NCBI GenBank assembly: GCA_016720425.1
Contig: JADKKQ010000001.1
Coordinates: 124,001-188,000 of the forward strand
Reading direction: 5' to 3'
Source of the DNA: Betaproteobacteria bacterium
GTDB lineage: Bacteria; Pseudomonadota; Gammaproteobacteria; Burkholderiales; Casimicrobiaceae
DNA length: 64,000 bases
Shown here: in pieces, positions 51,424 through 59,945 of the stretch
How the letters are laid out: each line of letters begins with the position of its first letter
Numbering within the stretch: the stretch's first letter is position 1
Notes under the pieces: generated by a model
Told to the model about the DNA's origin: nothing
The model's database searches: none
What the model saw: the letters and a program-made list of their open reading frames with translations, nothing else
Translations under genes and position numbers: made by a program

Positions 51424-52451
51424 CCTTCCTCTGGCCGCAACTGCTGTGGCTGCTGCTGGCGCTGCCGCTGGCGGCGGGCACCTACCTCGTCGCGCGCCGG
51501 CGCAGGCAGGGCACGCTGCTGCGCTACGCGGGGCTGGTCGCGGCCGCGGCGCCGCCGACGACCGGCGCGCGGCTGCGGCGCGCGCTGCCGCCGCTGCTGT
51601 ACCTGCTGGGGCTGGCCGCCCTCCTGGTCGCGGTGGCGCGCCCCGCGGCCGTGCTGCTCGTGCCCACGCAGAACGAGACCATCATCCTGGCCATCGACGT
51701 CTCGGGCAGCATGCGCGCCACCGACGTCAAGCCCAGCCGGATCGTCGCCGCGCAGGAGGCGGCCCGGGCGTTCGTCGCCGCGGTGCCGCGCAAGACACGG
51801 ATCGGCGTGGTCGCCTTCGCGGCGACGGCGTCGGTCGTCCAGTATCCGACCGACAGCCGCGACGACGTGCTGGCGGCGATCGACCGCTTCCAGTTGCAGC
51901 GCGGCACGGCGCTGGGCAGCGCGCTCCTGGTGTCGCTGAAGGCGATGTTTCCGGATCTCGACGTGGACCTGCGCGGCGGGAGCCCGCGCCGGGCGCAGTC
52001 GCTGGACGCGCCGCGCAGCGCCGACCCGAAGGCGGTCGAGCCGGTGCCGCCCGGCTCGCATCGATCGGCGGCGATCGTGCTGCTGACCGACGGGCAGGCG
52101 ACGACCGGTGCCGACCCGGTGGAGGCGACGCGCCTCGCCGGCGAGCGCGGCGTGCGCGTGTTCACCGTGGGCATCGGCACCGCGGCCGGCGAAACGCTCA
52201 AGGTCGACGGCTGGTCGATGCGCGTGCGGCTGGACGAGGAGGCGATGAAGGCGATCGCGCTCGCCACCGGGGGCGAATTCTTCGCCGCCGCCACCGCCGC
52301 CGACCTGAAGCAGATCTACCAGGCGCTGTCCAGCCGCCTGCTGTTCGAGCGCCGCGAGACGGAGGTGAGCGCGCTGTTCGCGGCTGCCGGGGCGCTGCTG
52401 CTGGCGCTCTCGGCGCTGCTGTCGCTGTGGTGGTTCAACCGCATACTCTGA
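51420..52451 (+). CDS. VWA-domain membrane protein (BatA-like), second copy
   Basis: 343 residues from a GTG at 51420 that overlaps the DUF58 stop. Two N-terminal helices, VWA metal site DVSGSMRATD (residue about 90), and a C-terminal helix (LFAAAGALLLALSALLSLWW). It completes the moxR-DUF58-VWA unit, which in other bacteria supports envelope stress tolerance or assembly of secreted complexes. Paralogous to the minus-strand copy at 46917. Confidence 0.9.
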   Translation: MTFLWPQLLWLLLALPLAAGTYLVARRRRQGTLLRYAGLVAAAAPPTTGARLRRALPPLLYLLGLAALLVAVARPAAVLLVPTQNETIILAIDVSGSMRATDVKPSRIVAAQEAARAFVAAVPRKTRIGVVAFAATASVVQYPTDSRDDVLAAIDRFQLQRGTALGSALLVSLKAMFPDLDVDLRGGSPRRAQSLDAPRSADPKAVEPVPPGSHRSAAIVLLTDGQATTGADPVEATRLAGERGVRVFTVGIGTAAGETLKVDGWSMRVRLDEEAMKAIALATGGEFFAAATAADLKQIYQALSSRLLFERRETEVSALFAAAGALLLALSALLSLWWFNRIL

Positions 52452-52465
52452 ACGGATGGTTTCGC

Positions 52466-53371
52466 ATGCTGAGCAAGAAGACCGTGGCGGCGATCCGCCG
52501 GTTCGTCGAGCCCTACCAGGTCGTCAAGGGCAAGCGCTTCCGCCTCGCCGACTTCGATCCCGACGACACCGGCGGGCTCGGGAGCGAGAGCAAGCCGCGC
52601 GCGCGCGACTTGCTCGCCCACGGCGTCGAGTGGCTGGCGGAGGCGCAGGACAAGCTCTACGCGCAGAACCGCTGGTCGGTGCTGCTGGTGTTCCAGGCGA
52701 TGGACGCGGCCGGCAAGGACGGCACGATCAAGCACGTCACCTCGGGACTCAATCCGCAGGGCTGCCAGGTCTACTCGTTCAAGCAGCCCTCCGCCGAGGA
52801 ACTGGACCACGACTTCCTCTGGCGGGCGACGCGCTGCCTGCCCGAGCGCGGGCGCATCGGCATCTTCAACCGCTCGCACTACGAGGAGGTGCTGGTGGTC
52901 CGCGTCCACCAGGAGATCCTGCGCGGGCAGCAGCTGCCGGCCAAGCTGGTCGGCAGGCGGATCTGGGACGAGCGCCTCGAGGACATCGCCGCGTACGAGC
53001 GCCATCTCGCGCGCAACGGCACCGTCATCCTCAAGTTCTTCCTCAACGTGTCGCGCAAGGAGCAGAAGCGCCGCTTCCTCGAGCGGCTGGACGAGCCGGA
53101 GAAGAACTGGAAGTTCGCGGCCGCCGACGTGACCGAGCGCGGGCACTGGGACGCCTACATGGCGGCCTACGAGGCGGCGATCCGCGCCACCGCGGCGCGC
53201 CACGCCCCCTGGTACGTCGTGCCCGCCGACAACAAGTGGTACACGCGGCTGGTCGTCGCCGCGGCGATCGTCGACGCGATGGAGAGTCTCGACCTCGCCT
53301 ATCCGACGATCGACGAGGCCCAGCGCCGGGAACTGGCAGCGGCGCGGGCGACGCTCGCCGCGGAAGGCTAG
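52466..53371 (+). CDS. Polyphosphate kinase 2 family protein
   Basis: 301 residues from the ATG at 52466. Walker A AMDAAGKDGTIKHV (residue about 76), then the Walker B/lid region IGIFNRSHYEEVLVVRVH and the basic lid NVSRKEQKRRFLERLDEPEKNWKF. Single-domain PPK2 enzymes move phosphate between polyphosphate and nucleoside mono- or diphosphates. Class cannot be set from sequence alone. It lies 14 bases after the VWA gene. Confidence 0.92.
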   Translation: MLSKKTVAAIRRFVEPYQVVKGKRFRLADFDPDDTGGLGSESKPRARDLLAHGVEWLAEAQDKLYAQNRWSVLLVFQAMDAAGKDGTIKHVTSGLNPQGCQVYSFKQPSAEELDHDFLWRATRCLPERGRIGIFNRSHYEEVLVVRVHQEILRGQQLPAKLVGRRIWDERLEDIAAYERHLARNGTVILKFFLNVSRKEQKRRFLERLDEPEKNWKFAAADVTERGHWDAYMAAYEAAIRATAARHAPWYVVPADNKWYTRLVVAAAIVDAMESLDLAYPTIDEAQRRELAAARATLAAEG

Positions 53372-53464
53372 CCGCCGGCGACACCCGATTTGCGAGCACC
53401 CGACTCGCGCTCCGCGGGGATCGCGCCGGGCGGGCCCTTCGCACCGCGGCGAGGGCTGCCCCTA

Positions 53465-53470
53465 TAATGT
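53465..53470 (+). promoter_or_regulatory. Candidate -10 box for the MscS-type channel gene
   Basis: A perfect TATAAT at 53465-53470, 59 bases before the start codon, in otherwise GC-rich DNA. No good -35 hexamer at 16-18 bases spacing is visible. Confidence 0.4.
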
Positions 53471-53529
53471 CGCCGCGCGGCCGACGGTCCCGCACCCCAC
53501 GCCGCCCATCCCGCTCCCACCGCGCCCCG

Positions 53530-55053
53530 ATGCCCTCCGTCGCTCCGCTGATCGACCACGCGATGCTCGCCGACGTGGCGCTGTTCGCCGGCGGCGCGCT
53601 GCTGCTCGCGCTGCTGAGCCTGCTGGCGCCGCCGGAGCGCCGCCGGGGCCTCCTGCCGCTCGCCATCGTCGCCGCCGCGGGACTGCCGCTGATCTTCCTG
53701 CTGCAGCGTTTCCAGGGCGACTTCAACCAGCAGACGCTGGGCATCATGCTGCGCGAAGCGACGCTCGCCGTCACGGCCTTCGCGGTGGTGCGGGTGGCGA
53801 CGGGTTTCGTGTTCCAGGTGCTGCTGGCGCGGATGGCACTGCCGCGCATCCTCGCCGAGCTCGTCATCGCGCTGGCGCTGGTCGGCTACGCGCTCTTCCG
53901 GCTCAATGCGCTGGGCGTCAACCTGGTCGGCATCGCCACCACGTCCGCGGTCGTGACCGGAGCCATCGCGTTCTCGGCCCAGGAGACGCTGGGCAATCTC
54001 TGGGGCGGGCTGGCGCTGCAGCTCGAGCGCACCTGCCGGATCGGCGACTGGATCCGCGTCGACAACATCACCGGCCAGGTGGTCAGCATCCGCTGGCGCT
54101 ACCTGGCGCTCGCCACCAACGACAACGAGACCGTCGTCATCCCCAACGCCTCGCTGATGAAGAACCGGATCACCGTGCTGTGCCGGCGCGGGGAGCAGCC
54201 GATGCCGTGGCGGCGCACCATCCGCTTCCAGCTCGAGTTCGACCAGCCGCCGGCGCGGGTGCTGCCGATCGTCGACGGGGCGCTGGCGCGCGCCGGCATC
54301 CCCAACGTCGCCACCGACCCGATGCCGTCGTGCATCTGCACCGGGTTCGGCGACAGCGGCGTCGATTACGCCGTCGTCGTCTACCTCGTCGACCCCCAGC
54401 GGGAGTGGTGGACCGAGTCGCAGGTCCGGCTGCACCTGTTCGCCGCGCTCGCGCGCGCGGGCATGGGCATACCGTTCCCGCGCCGGGTGCTCGAGGTGCG
54501 CCGCGACGCACGGCCGGGGATCGAGGCGCGCGAGCGCGCCGCGCGGCTGGCGGCGCTGGAGACCAGCGACCTCTTCCGCGTGCTCACCGACGGCGAGCGC
54601 GAGATGCTGGTCGGCGGCCTCGCGGCCTGCCCGTACGCCGCCGACGACGTGATCTTCCGCAAGGGCGAGGCGGCCGACTCGCTGTTCATGCTCTGCCGCG
54701 GCCGGGTGGGGGTGTTCGACGAGGACGCTGCGGACGGGACGCGGGTCCGCCTGGCCGAGCTCGAGGCGCCGTCCTATTTCGGCGAGATGGGGCTGCTGCT
54801 CGGCGCGCCGCGGCGCGCGACGGTCGTGGCAGCCGGCGACGTGCTGTGCTATCGGCTGGACAAGCGCAGCTTCGACGCAGTGCTCTCCGCGCGCCCCGAG
54901 CTCGTCGACGAACTGTCGCGGGTTCTCGTCGAGCGGCAGGCGCACAACGACGCGACGCTGCAGGCGCTGGGCGCCGAAGCGCGCTCGCGGCATGCGCTGA
55001 CGCGCGCCGAGGAGCTGGTGCGCAAGATCCGCGCGTTCTTCAAGCTGCGCTGA
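53530..55053 (+). CDS. MscS-type mechanosensitive channel with cyclic-nucleotide-binding domain
   Basis: 507 residues. Four or five N-terminal helices, then the MscS pore helix and beta domain (AFSAQETLGNLWGGLALQLE, RIGDWIRVDNITGQVVSIRW, NDNETVVIPNASLMKNRI). Residues about 355-470 form a cNMP-binding beta-roll (FRKGEAADSLFMLCRGRVGVF, and SYFGEMGLLLGAPRRATVVA, the phosphate-binding cassette with its Arg). This layout is the bacterial cyclic-nucleotide-gated MscS group, where ligand rather than tension may gate the channel. Confidence 0.92.
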   Translation: MPSVAPLIDHAMLADVALFAGGALLLALLSLLAPPERRRGLLPLAIVAAAGLPLIFLLQRFQGDFNQQTLGIMLREATLAVTAFAVVRVATGFVFQVLLARMALPRILAELVIALALVGYALFRLNALGVNLVGIATTSAVVTGAIAFSAQETLGNLWGGLALQLERTCRIGDWIRVDNITGQVVSIRWRYLALATNDNETVVIPNASLMKNRITVLCRRGEQPMPWRRTIRFQLEFDQPPARVLPIVDGALARAGIPNVATDPMPSCICTGFGDSGVDYAVVVYLVDPQREWWTESQVRLHLFAALARAGMGIPFPRRVLEVRRDARPGIEARERAARLAALETSDLFRVLTDGEREMLVGGLAACPYAADDVIFRKGEAADSLFMLCRGRVGVFDEDAADGTRVRLAELEAPSYFGEMGLLLGAPRRATVVAAGDVLCYRLDKRSFDAVLSARPELVDELSRVLVERQAHNDATLQALGAEARSRHALTRAEELVRKIRAFFKLR

Positions 55054-55087
55054 CGGCGCGCGGCGGCGCGGCGAACGCCCCCTCTCC

Positions 55088-55990
55088 TCAGCGTGCCGCG
55101 ACCACGTCCTCGCGGGTGAGCAGGAACACGCTGTCGGCCGACGACCCGGTGTCCAGCCAGACGAACGGCGTGCGCGGCCAGGCGACCTCGACGGCGTCGC
55201 GGTTGTGCCCGATCTCGACCACCAGCAGCCCGCCGGGCGCGAGGAAGCGCGGCGCCTCGCGCATGATCGTGCGCACGGCGTCGAGGCCGTCGTCGCCGCC
55301 GGCCAGGGCGAGCGCCGGCTCGTGACGGTACTCGGCCGGCAGCTCGTCCATCGCCGTGCCGGTGACGTAGGGCGGGTTGCTGACGATGAGGTCGTAGCTC
55401 TTGTCGGGCAGGTTGGCGAAGAGGTCCGAACGCAGCAGGTTGATGCGGTCGGCGAGGCCGTAGTCGCTGACGTTGCGCTGCGCCACCGCCAGCGCCTCCG
55501 ACGAGATGTCGACCGCGTCGACGTCCGCGGCGGGAAAGGCGTGCGCCAGCAGGATGGCGAGGCAGCCCGAGCCCGTGCACAGGTCGAGCACCGACGCCAC
55601 CTGCGCCGCGTCGCCCACGTACGCGGCGAGGCCGTCGGGCAGCAGCTCGGCGATGAACGAACGCGGGATGAGGACCCGCTCGTCGACGTAGAAGCGGAAG
55701 TCGCCGAGCCACGCCTCGCGGGTCAGGTAGGCCGCGGGCACGCGCTGGTCGATGCGCCGCTGCAGCAGCTGCGCCAGCTGCTGCCGCTCGGCGTGGGTCA
55801 GCCGCGCGTCGAGGAACGGGTCCAGGCGCTCGAGCGGCAGGTGCAGCGCGTGCAGCAGCAGGTAGGCCGCCTCGTCGTAGGCGTTGGTCGTGCCGTGCCC
55901 GAAGGCGAGCTTCGCCTCGCCGAAGCGCGTCACCGCCCAGCGCAGCCAGTCGCGCAGCGTCTCGAGATCGTGGACGGCGTCGGTGCTCAT
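55088..55990 (-). CDS. prmB: Ribosomal protein L3 glutamine methyltransferase
   Basis: 300 residues from the ATG at 55990, overlapping the dapE stop (ATGA). SAM-binding DLCTGSGCLAILLA (residue about 140) and the catalytic NPPY (SNPPYVTGTAMDELPAEYRHEP) mark a glutamine N5-methyltransferase. FGHGTTNAYDEAAYLLLHAL at the N-terminus separates PrmB from the release-factor enzyme PrmC. Confidence 0.93.
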   Translation of the reverse strand: MSTDAVHDLETLRDWLRWAVTRFGEAKLAFGHGTTNAYDEAAYLLLHALHLPLERLDPFLDARLTHAERQQLAQLLQRRIDQRVPAAYLTREAWLGDFRFYVDERVLIPRSFIAELLPDGLAAYVGDAAQVASVLDLCTGSGCLAILLAHAFPAADVDAVDISSEALAVAQRNVSDYGLADRINLLRSDLFANLPDKSYDLIVSNPPYVTGTAMDELPAEYRHEPALALAGGDDGLDAVRTIMREAPRFLAPGGLLVVEIGHNRDAVEVAWPRTPFVWLDTGSSADSVFLLTREDVVAAR

Positions 55991-57174
55991 CGCGGGTCCT
56001 CCGGCAGCAGCAGGCGTTCGAGCAGGCGCCGGTAGATCGTCGCCAGCTGCGGCAGGTCGGCCGCGCGCACGCGCTCGTTCAGCTGGTGGATGGTCGCGTT
56101 CACCGGCCCGAGCTCGACGACCTCGTCGCAGATCGCGGCGAGGAAGCGGCCGTCCGAGGTGCCGCCGGTGCAGGAGAGTTCCGGCGTCCGCCCGGTGACC
56201 GTGCGGATGACCTCGGCGGCGACGTCGACCAGCCGCCCGCGCGGCGTGAGATACGGGTCGCCCCAGCCCGTCCACTCGAGCTCGTACTCCAGCGCGTGCC
56301 GCCGCAGGATCGCCTCGAAGCGCTGCTGCAGCGCGGCGCGCGGGCTCGCCGGCGAATGGCGGAAGTTGAACAGCAGCTCGACCGCTCCGGGGATCACGTT
56401 GGTCGCCCCGGTGCCGGCGTGGATGTTCGAGCACTGCCAGGCCGTCGGCGGGAAATACGCGTCCCCGTCGTCCCACCCGGTGGCGGCCAGCTCGGCGATC
56501 AGCGGCGCGACCTGGTGGATCGGATTGCGCGCGAGCTGCGGATAGGCGACGTGGCCCTGGACGCCCAGCACGGTGAGCTTTCCGGAGAGCGTGCCGCGGC
56601 GCCCGTTCTTGACCATGTCGCCGAGCGCGTGCACCGACGACGGCTCGCCGACGACGCAGTAGTCGAGGCGCAGGCCGGCCGCGGCCAGGTGCTCGACGAC
56701 CTTGACGGTGCCGTCGGTGGCCGGGCCTTCCTCGTCGGAGGTGAGCAGCAGGGCGATCGACCCCGGGGCGGACGGGTGCGCCGCGACGAAGGCCTCGATC
56801 GCGGTGACGAAGGCGGCCAGCGAGCCCTTCATGTCGGCGGCACCGCGGCCGTAGAGCCAGCCGTCGCGCTCGCTGGCGACGAAGGGCGGCGAATCCCAGC
56901 GTTCGACCGGTCCGCTGGGCACGACGTCGGTGTGGCCGGCGAAGCAGACCAGCGGGCGGCCGCTGCCGCGGCGCGCCCACAGGTTGGTCACGCCGCCCGA
57001 GGCCAGCGTCTCGCAGCGGAATCCGAGCGGGGCGAGCCGCGCGGCGAGCAGCGCCTGGCATCCGGCGTCGTCGGGCGTGACCGACGGGCAGGCGATCAGT
57101 GCGCGGGCGAGGGCGAGGGTCGGGTCGGCAGCGGAAGGGCAGGACGGTGCGGCACCGCGCAGGGCGTTTTCCAT
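55987..57174 (-). CDS. dapE: Succinyl-diaminopimelate desuccinylase
   Basis: 395 residues. M20 metallopeptidase with zinc-binding FAGHTDVVPSGP, YGRGAADMKGSLAAF and DEEGPATDGT, and the late CTGGTSDGRFLA. It releases LL-diaminopimelate for lysine and peptidoglycan synthesis, in the same pathway as LysC and DapD of this window. Coupled to prmB by ATGA overlap. Confidence 0.95.
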   Translation of the reverse strand: MENALRGAAPSCPSAADPTLALARALIACPSVTPDDAGCQALLAARLAPLGFRCETLASGGVTNLWARRGSGRPLVCFAGHTDVVPSGPVERWDSPPFVASERDGWLYGRGAADMKGSLAAFVTAIEAFVAAHPSAPGSIALLLTSDEEGPATDGTVKVVEHLAAAGLRLDYCVVGEPSSVHALGDMVKNGRRGTLSGKLTVLGVQGHVAYPQLARNPIHQVAPLIAELAATGWDDGDAYFPPTAWQCSNIHAGTGATNVIPGAVELLFNFRHSPASPRAALQQRFEAILRRHALEYELEWTGWGDPYLTPRGRLVDVAAEVIRTVTGRTPELSCTGGTSDGRFLAAICDEVVELGPVNATIHQLNERVRAADLPQLATIYRRLLERLLLPEDPR

Positions 57175-57241
57175 CGCGCCGATAGTAGCAAATCGGCGGG
57201 CGCGGCGCGGCCGCCGTGCCGCGGCCTCGACCGCCTCGGCA

Positions 57242-58415
57242 CTAATGCGGGCGCTCGAGCAGGTCGGGGTCGATGGCCATGTCGGTGAAGTCAGCCTGCG
57301 GGCGCCGCTTGCGGCTCTCGGCGGCTTCGTTCTGCATGCCCTCGACGCGCGCGGTCGGCGAGTTCTGGTTGATGAGCCAGGCGAGGTTGGTCGGCGAATC
57401 GGCCGCCGTCATCGCGTCGTCGTAGCTGATCGTGCCGTCGAGGTAGAGCCGGGAGAGCGCCTGCTCGAAGGTCTGCGAGCCGGGGTAGAGCGACTGCTCC
57501 ATCGCTTCCTTGATCTGGGCGACTTCGCCGTTCTTGACCAATTCGGCGATCAGCGAGGTGTTGAGCAGGATCTCGACCGCCGGCTGCAGCGCGCCCTCGT
57601 TGTTGCGGACCAGGCGCTGCGAGACGATCGCCCGCAGGCCGATCGACAGGTCGGACAGCACGGCGGAGCGCGCGTCGTAGGGGAACAGGTTGATGATCCG
57701 CGACAGCGCGTGATAGCTGTTGTTGGCGTGGATCGTCGACAGGCAGAGGTGACCGGTCAGCGTGTGCAGCAGCGCCTGCTGCATCGTCTCCTTGTCGCGG
57801 ATCTCGCCGATCATGATCAGGTCCGGCGCCTCGCGCAGCGCGTTCTGCAGCGCCTTGTTGTAGGTCAGCGTGTCGATGTGGATCTCGCGCTGGTTGACCA
57901 GGCTCTTCTTGTGCTCGAACAGGTACTCGATCGGGTCCTCGATGGTGAGGATGTGCCCGGCCACGGTGGGTGTTGCGGTGATCGATCATCGCCGCCAGCG
58001 TGGTCGACTTGCCCGAGCCCGTGGCGCCGGCGACGAGCACCAGCCCGCGCTTCTCCAGCACCAGGTCGAGCAGCACCGGCGGCAGCTTCAGCTGCTCGAA
58101 GCGGGGGATCGTGCTCCGCACGTAGCGCACGACCAGAGAAATGGAGCCGCGCTGGCGGAAGATGTTGATCCGGAAATTGCCGACCGCCGGGTCGAGGTAG
58201 GAGAGGTTCATCTCCAGGTCGCTCTCGAACTCGCGCGCCTGCTCGTTGGTCATCAGCTCGTAGGCGATGCGGCGCACGGTCTCCGCGTCCATCTTCTGCG
58301 TCGACACCGGGTGGACGACGCCGTTGATCTTGATGTTGATCGGCGCCCCGCAGGAAACGAAGATGTCGGACGCCTGCTTTTCTGCCATCAGCCGGAACAG
58401 TCGATCGAGGTACAT
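57242..58415 (-). CDS. pilU: Twitching-motility ATPase PilU (one frameshift)
   Basis: About 390 residues after removing one C near 57966: as written the frame ends a family-like part at MIDHRNT, while the other frame resumes TVAGHILTIEDPIEYLFEHK. Walker A GATGSGKSTTLAAMID, Walker B LIMIGEIRDKETM and the His box HLCLSTIHANNSYHAL are all intact. The N-terminus ASDIFVSCGAPINIKING and the length point to PilU rather than PilT. PilU assists pilus retraction. An insertion in a short C run suggests sequence error. Confidence 0.88.
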
Positions 58416-58593
58416 AACGGGACTCCGGAGCTACAATTGGGGCGCGTCGGCCGCGGGTGCCGATGATGATGTCATGAATCGCCTGCGCCTGCCAGCGAGG
58501 GCGCCAGACCGGGCCCCCGTGGGTCGGTGGCGACGGCGCCACGGACGCACCCGGCCGGCCGCGCCCGGCCCGACTTCGGAAGGAACGCACTTC

Positions 58594-59331
58594 ATGCTAG
58601 CAATCATCGGCGGCAGCGGGCTCACCAAGCTGTCGACGCTCGCCGTCGCGCATCGCGAAGTGGTCCGCACGCCCTACGGCGAACCCTCGTCGGCGCTGCT
58701 GTACGGGCAGATCGCCGGCCGCGACGCGGTGTTCCTCGCCCGCCACGGCCACGGCCACACGATCCCGCCGCATCGCGTCAACTACCGCGCCAATCTGTGG
58801 GCGCTCAAGAATCGCGGCGCGACGGCGGTGCTCGCGGTCGCCTCGGTGGGCGGCATCCGGACGACGGGCGCGGGCGAGCTCGTCGTCCCGCATCAGCTCG
58901 TCGACTACACCCACAGCCGGGAGACGACGTTCTTCGAGGGCGGCGACCAGCAGGTGGTGCACGTCGACTTCACCCACCCCTACACGCCGGAGCTGCGCGC
59001 CAAGTGCCTCGCCGCGGGCGCGGCCGCCGGCATTCTGCTCACCGATGGCGGCGTCTACGGCGCCGTGCAGGGACCGCGGCTCGAGACCGCGGCCGAGGTC
59101 GATCGCCTGGAGCGCGACGGGGTCACGCTGGTGGGCATGACCGGGATGCCCGAGGCGGCGCTGGCGCGGGAACTCGACCTGCCCTACGCGGCGATCTGCG
59201 TGGTCGTCAACCACGCCGCCGGCCGCGGCGACTCGGCGGCGGCGATCTCGATGGAGGGGATCGCCCGGGTGCTGCAGACGGGGATGGGCAACGTGCGGCG
59301 GCTGCTCGACCATGTGGCGCCCCGCATCTGA
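58594..59331 (+). CDS. mtnP: S-methyl-5'-thioinosine/thioadenosine phosphorylase
   Basis: 245 residues from the ATG at 58594 (GGAAGGAA upstream). Phosphate-binding IIGGSGL at the N-terminus, RHGHGHTIPPHRVNYRANL, and the base-binding stretch VGMTGMPEAALARELDLPYA. Length and the absence of the adenine-selecting residues favour the methylthioinosine form seen in pseudomonads, but the adenosine form cannot be excluded. It salvages methylthio-nucleosides from polyamine synthesis. Followed 30 bases later by def. Confidence 0.85.
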   Translation: MLAIIGGSGLTKLSTLAVAHREVVRTPYGEPSSALLYGQIAGRDAVFLARHGHGHTIPPHRVNYRANLWALKNRGATAVLAVASVGGIRTTGAGELVVPHQLVDYTHSRETTFFEGGDQQVVHVDFTHPYTPELRAKCLAAGAAAGILLTDGGVYGAVQGPRLETAAEVDRLERDGVTLVGMTGMPEAALARELDLPYAAICVVVNHAAGRGDSAAAISMEGIARVLQTGMGNVRRLLDHVAPRI

Positions 59332-59361
59332 GTTCGGCCCGGCGCAGCGCCGTCGGGGGTC

Positions 59362-59928
59362 GTGCCCACGCGGCGCGGCCGCGCGCGGGGGCGGGCGTTG
59401 ATCCGCGACATCCTGCGCATGGGCGACCCGCGGCTGCTGCAGCCCAGCGCCCGGGTCGAGGCGTTCGGCACCCCGGCGCTGGAGGCGCTGCTGGAGGACC
59501 TGCGCGACACGATGGCGGCACGCGACGGCGCCGGGCTCGCCGCGCCGCAGATCGGCGTCGCGCTGCAGGTGGTGATCTTCGGCGGCGCGCCGAGCGCGCG
59601 CTATCCGGACGCCGGGGAGGTTCCCTACACGGAGCTCGTCAACCCGGTCCTGACGCCGTTGTCCGACGAGGTCGAAGAGGGCTGGGAAGGCTGCCTCTCG
59701 GTGCCGGGATTCCGCGGCGTCGTGCCGCGCTACCTGCACCTGCGCTACGAGGGCTGCGATCCCCGCGGGCAGCCGCTGCGCCGCGAGGTGAGCGGCTTCC
59801 ACGCCCGCGTGGTGCAGCACGAGTGCGATCACCTCGCCGGCATCCTCTATCCGATGCGCATGCGCGACATGGCGCGCTTCGGCTTCACCGACATCCTCTT
59901 TCCCGAGGCGGCGGCAGCCGAGGACTAG
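59362..59928 (+). CDS. def: Peptide deformylase
   Basis: 188 residues from a GTG at 59362; a TTG at 59398, just before IRDILRMGDPRLL, is an equally good start. The three family motifs are intact: GAGLAAPQIG, EGCLSVPG and QHECDHLAG, giving the Cys and two His metal ligands and the catalytic Glu. It removes formyl from new N-termini, acting before Map (encoded nearby). The stop lies inside the 15-base dispersed element. Confidence 0.95.
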   Translation: MPTRRGRARGRALIRDILRMGDPRLLQPSARVEAFGTPALEALLEDLRDTMAARDGAGLAAPQIGVALQVVIFGGAPSARYPDAGEVPYTELVNPVLTPLSDEVEEGWEGCLSVPGFRGVVPRYLHLRYEGCDPRGQPLRREVSGFHARVVQHECDHLAGILYPMRMRDMARFGFTDILFPEAAAAED

Positions 59929-59939
59929 CAGCCTGTCGG
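59925..59939. repeat. 15-base dispersed element, copy 2, at the def stop codon
   Basis: CTAGCAGCCTGTCGG containing the def TAG, identical to 48058-48072. It sits in the 17-base gap between the convergent def and glnD genes. Confidence 0.6.
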
Positions 59940-59945
59940 CGGAGC

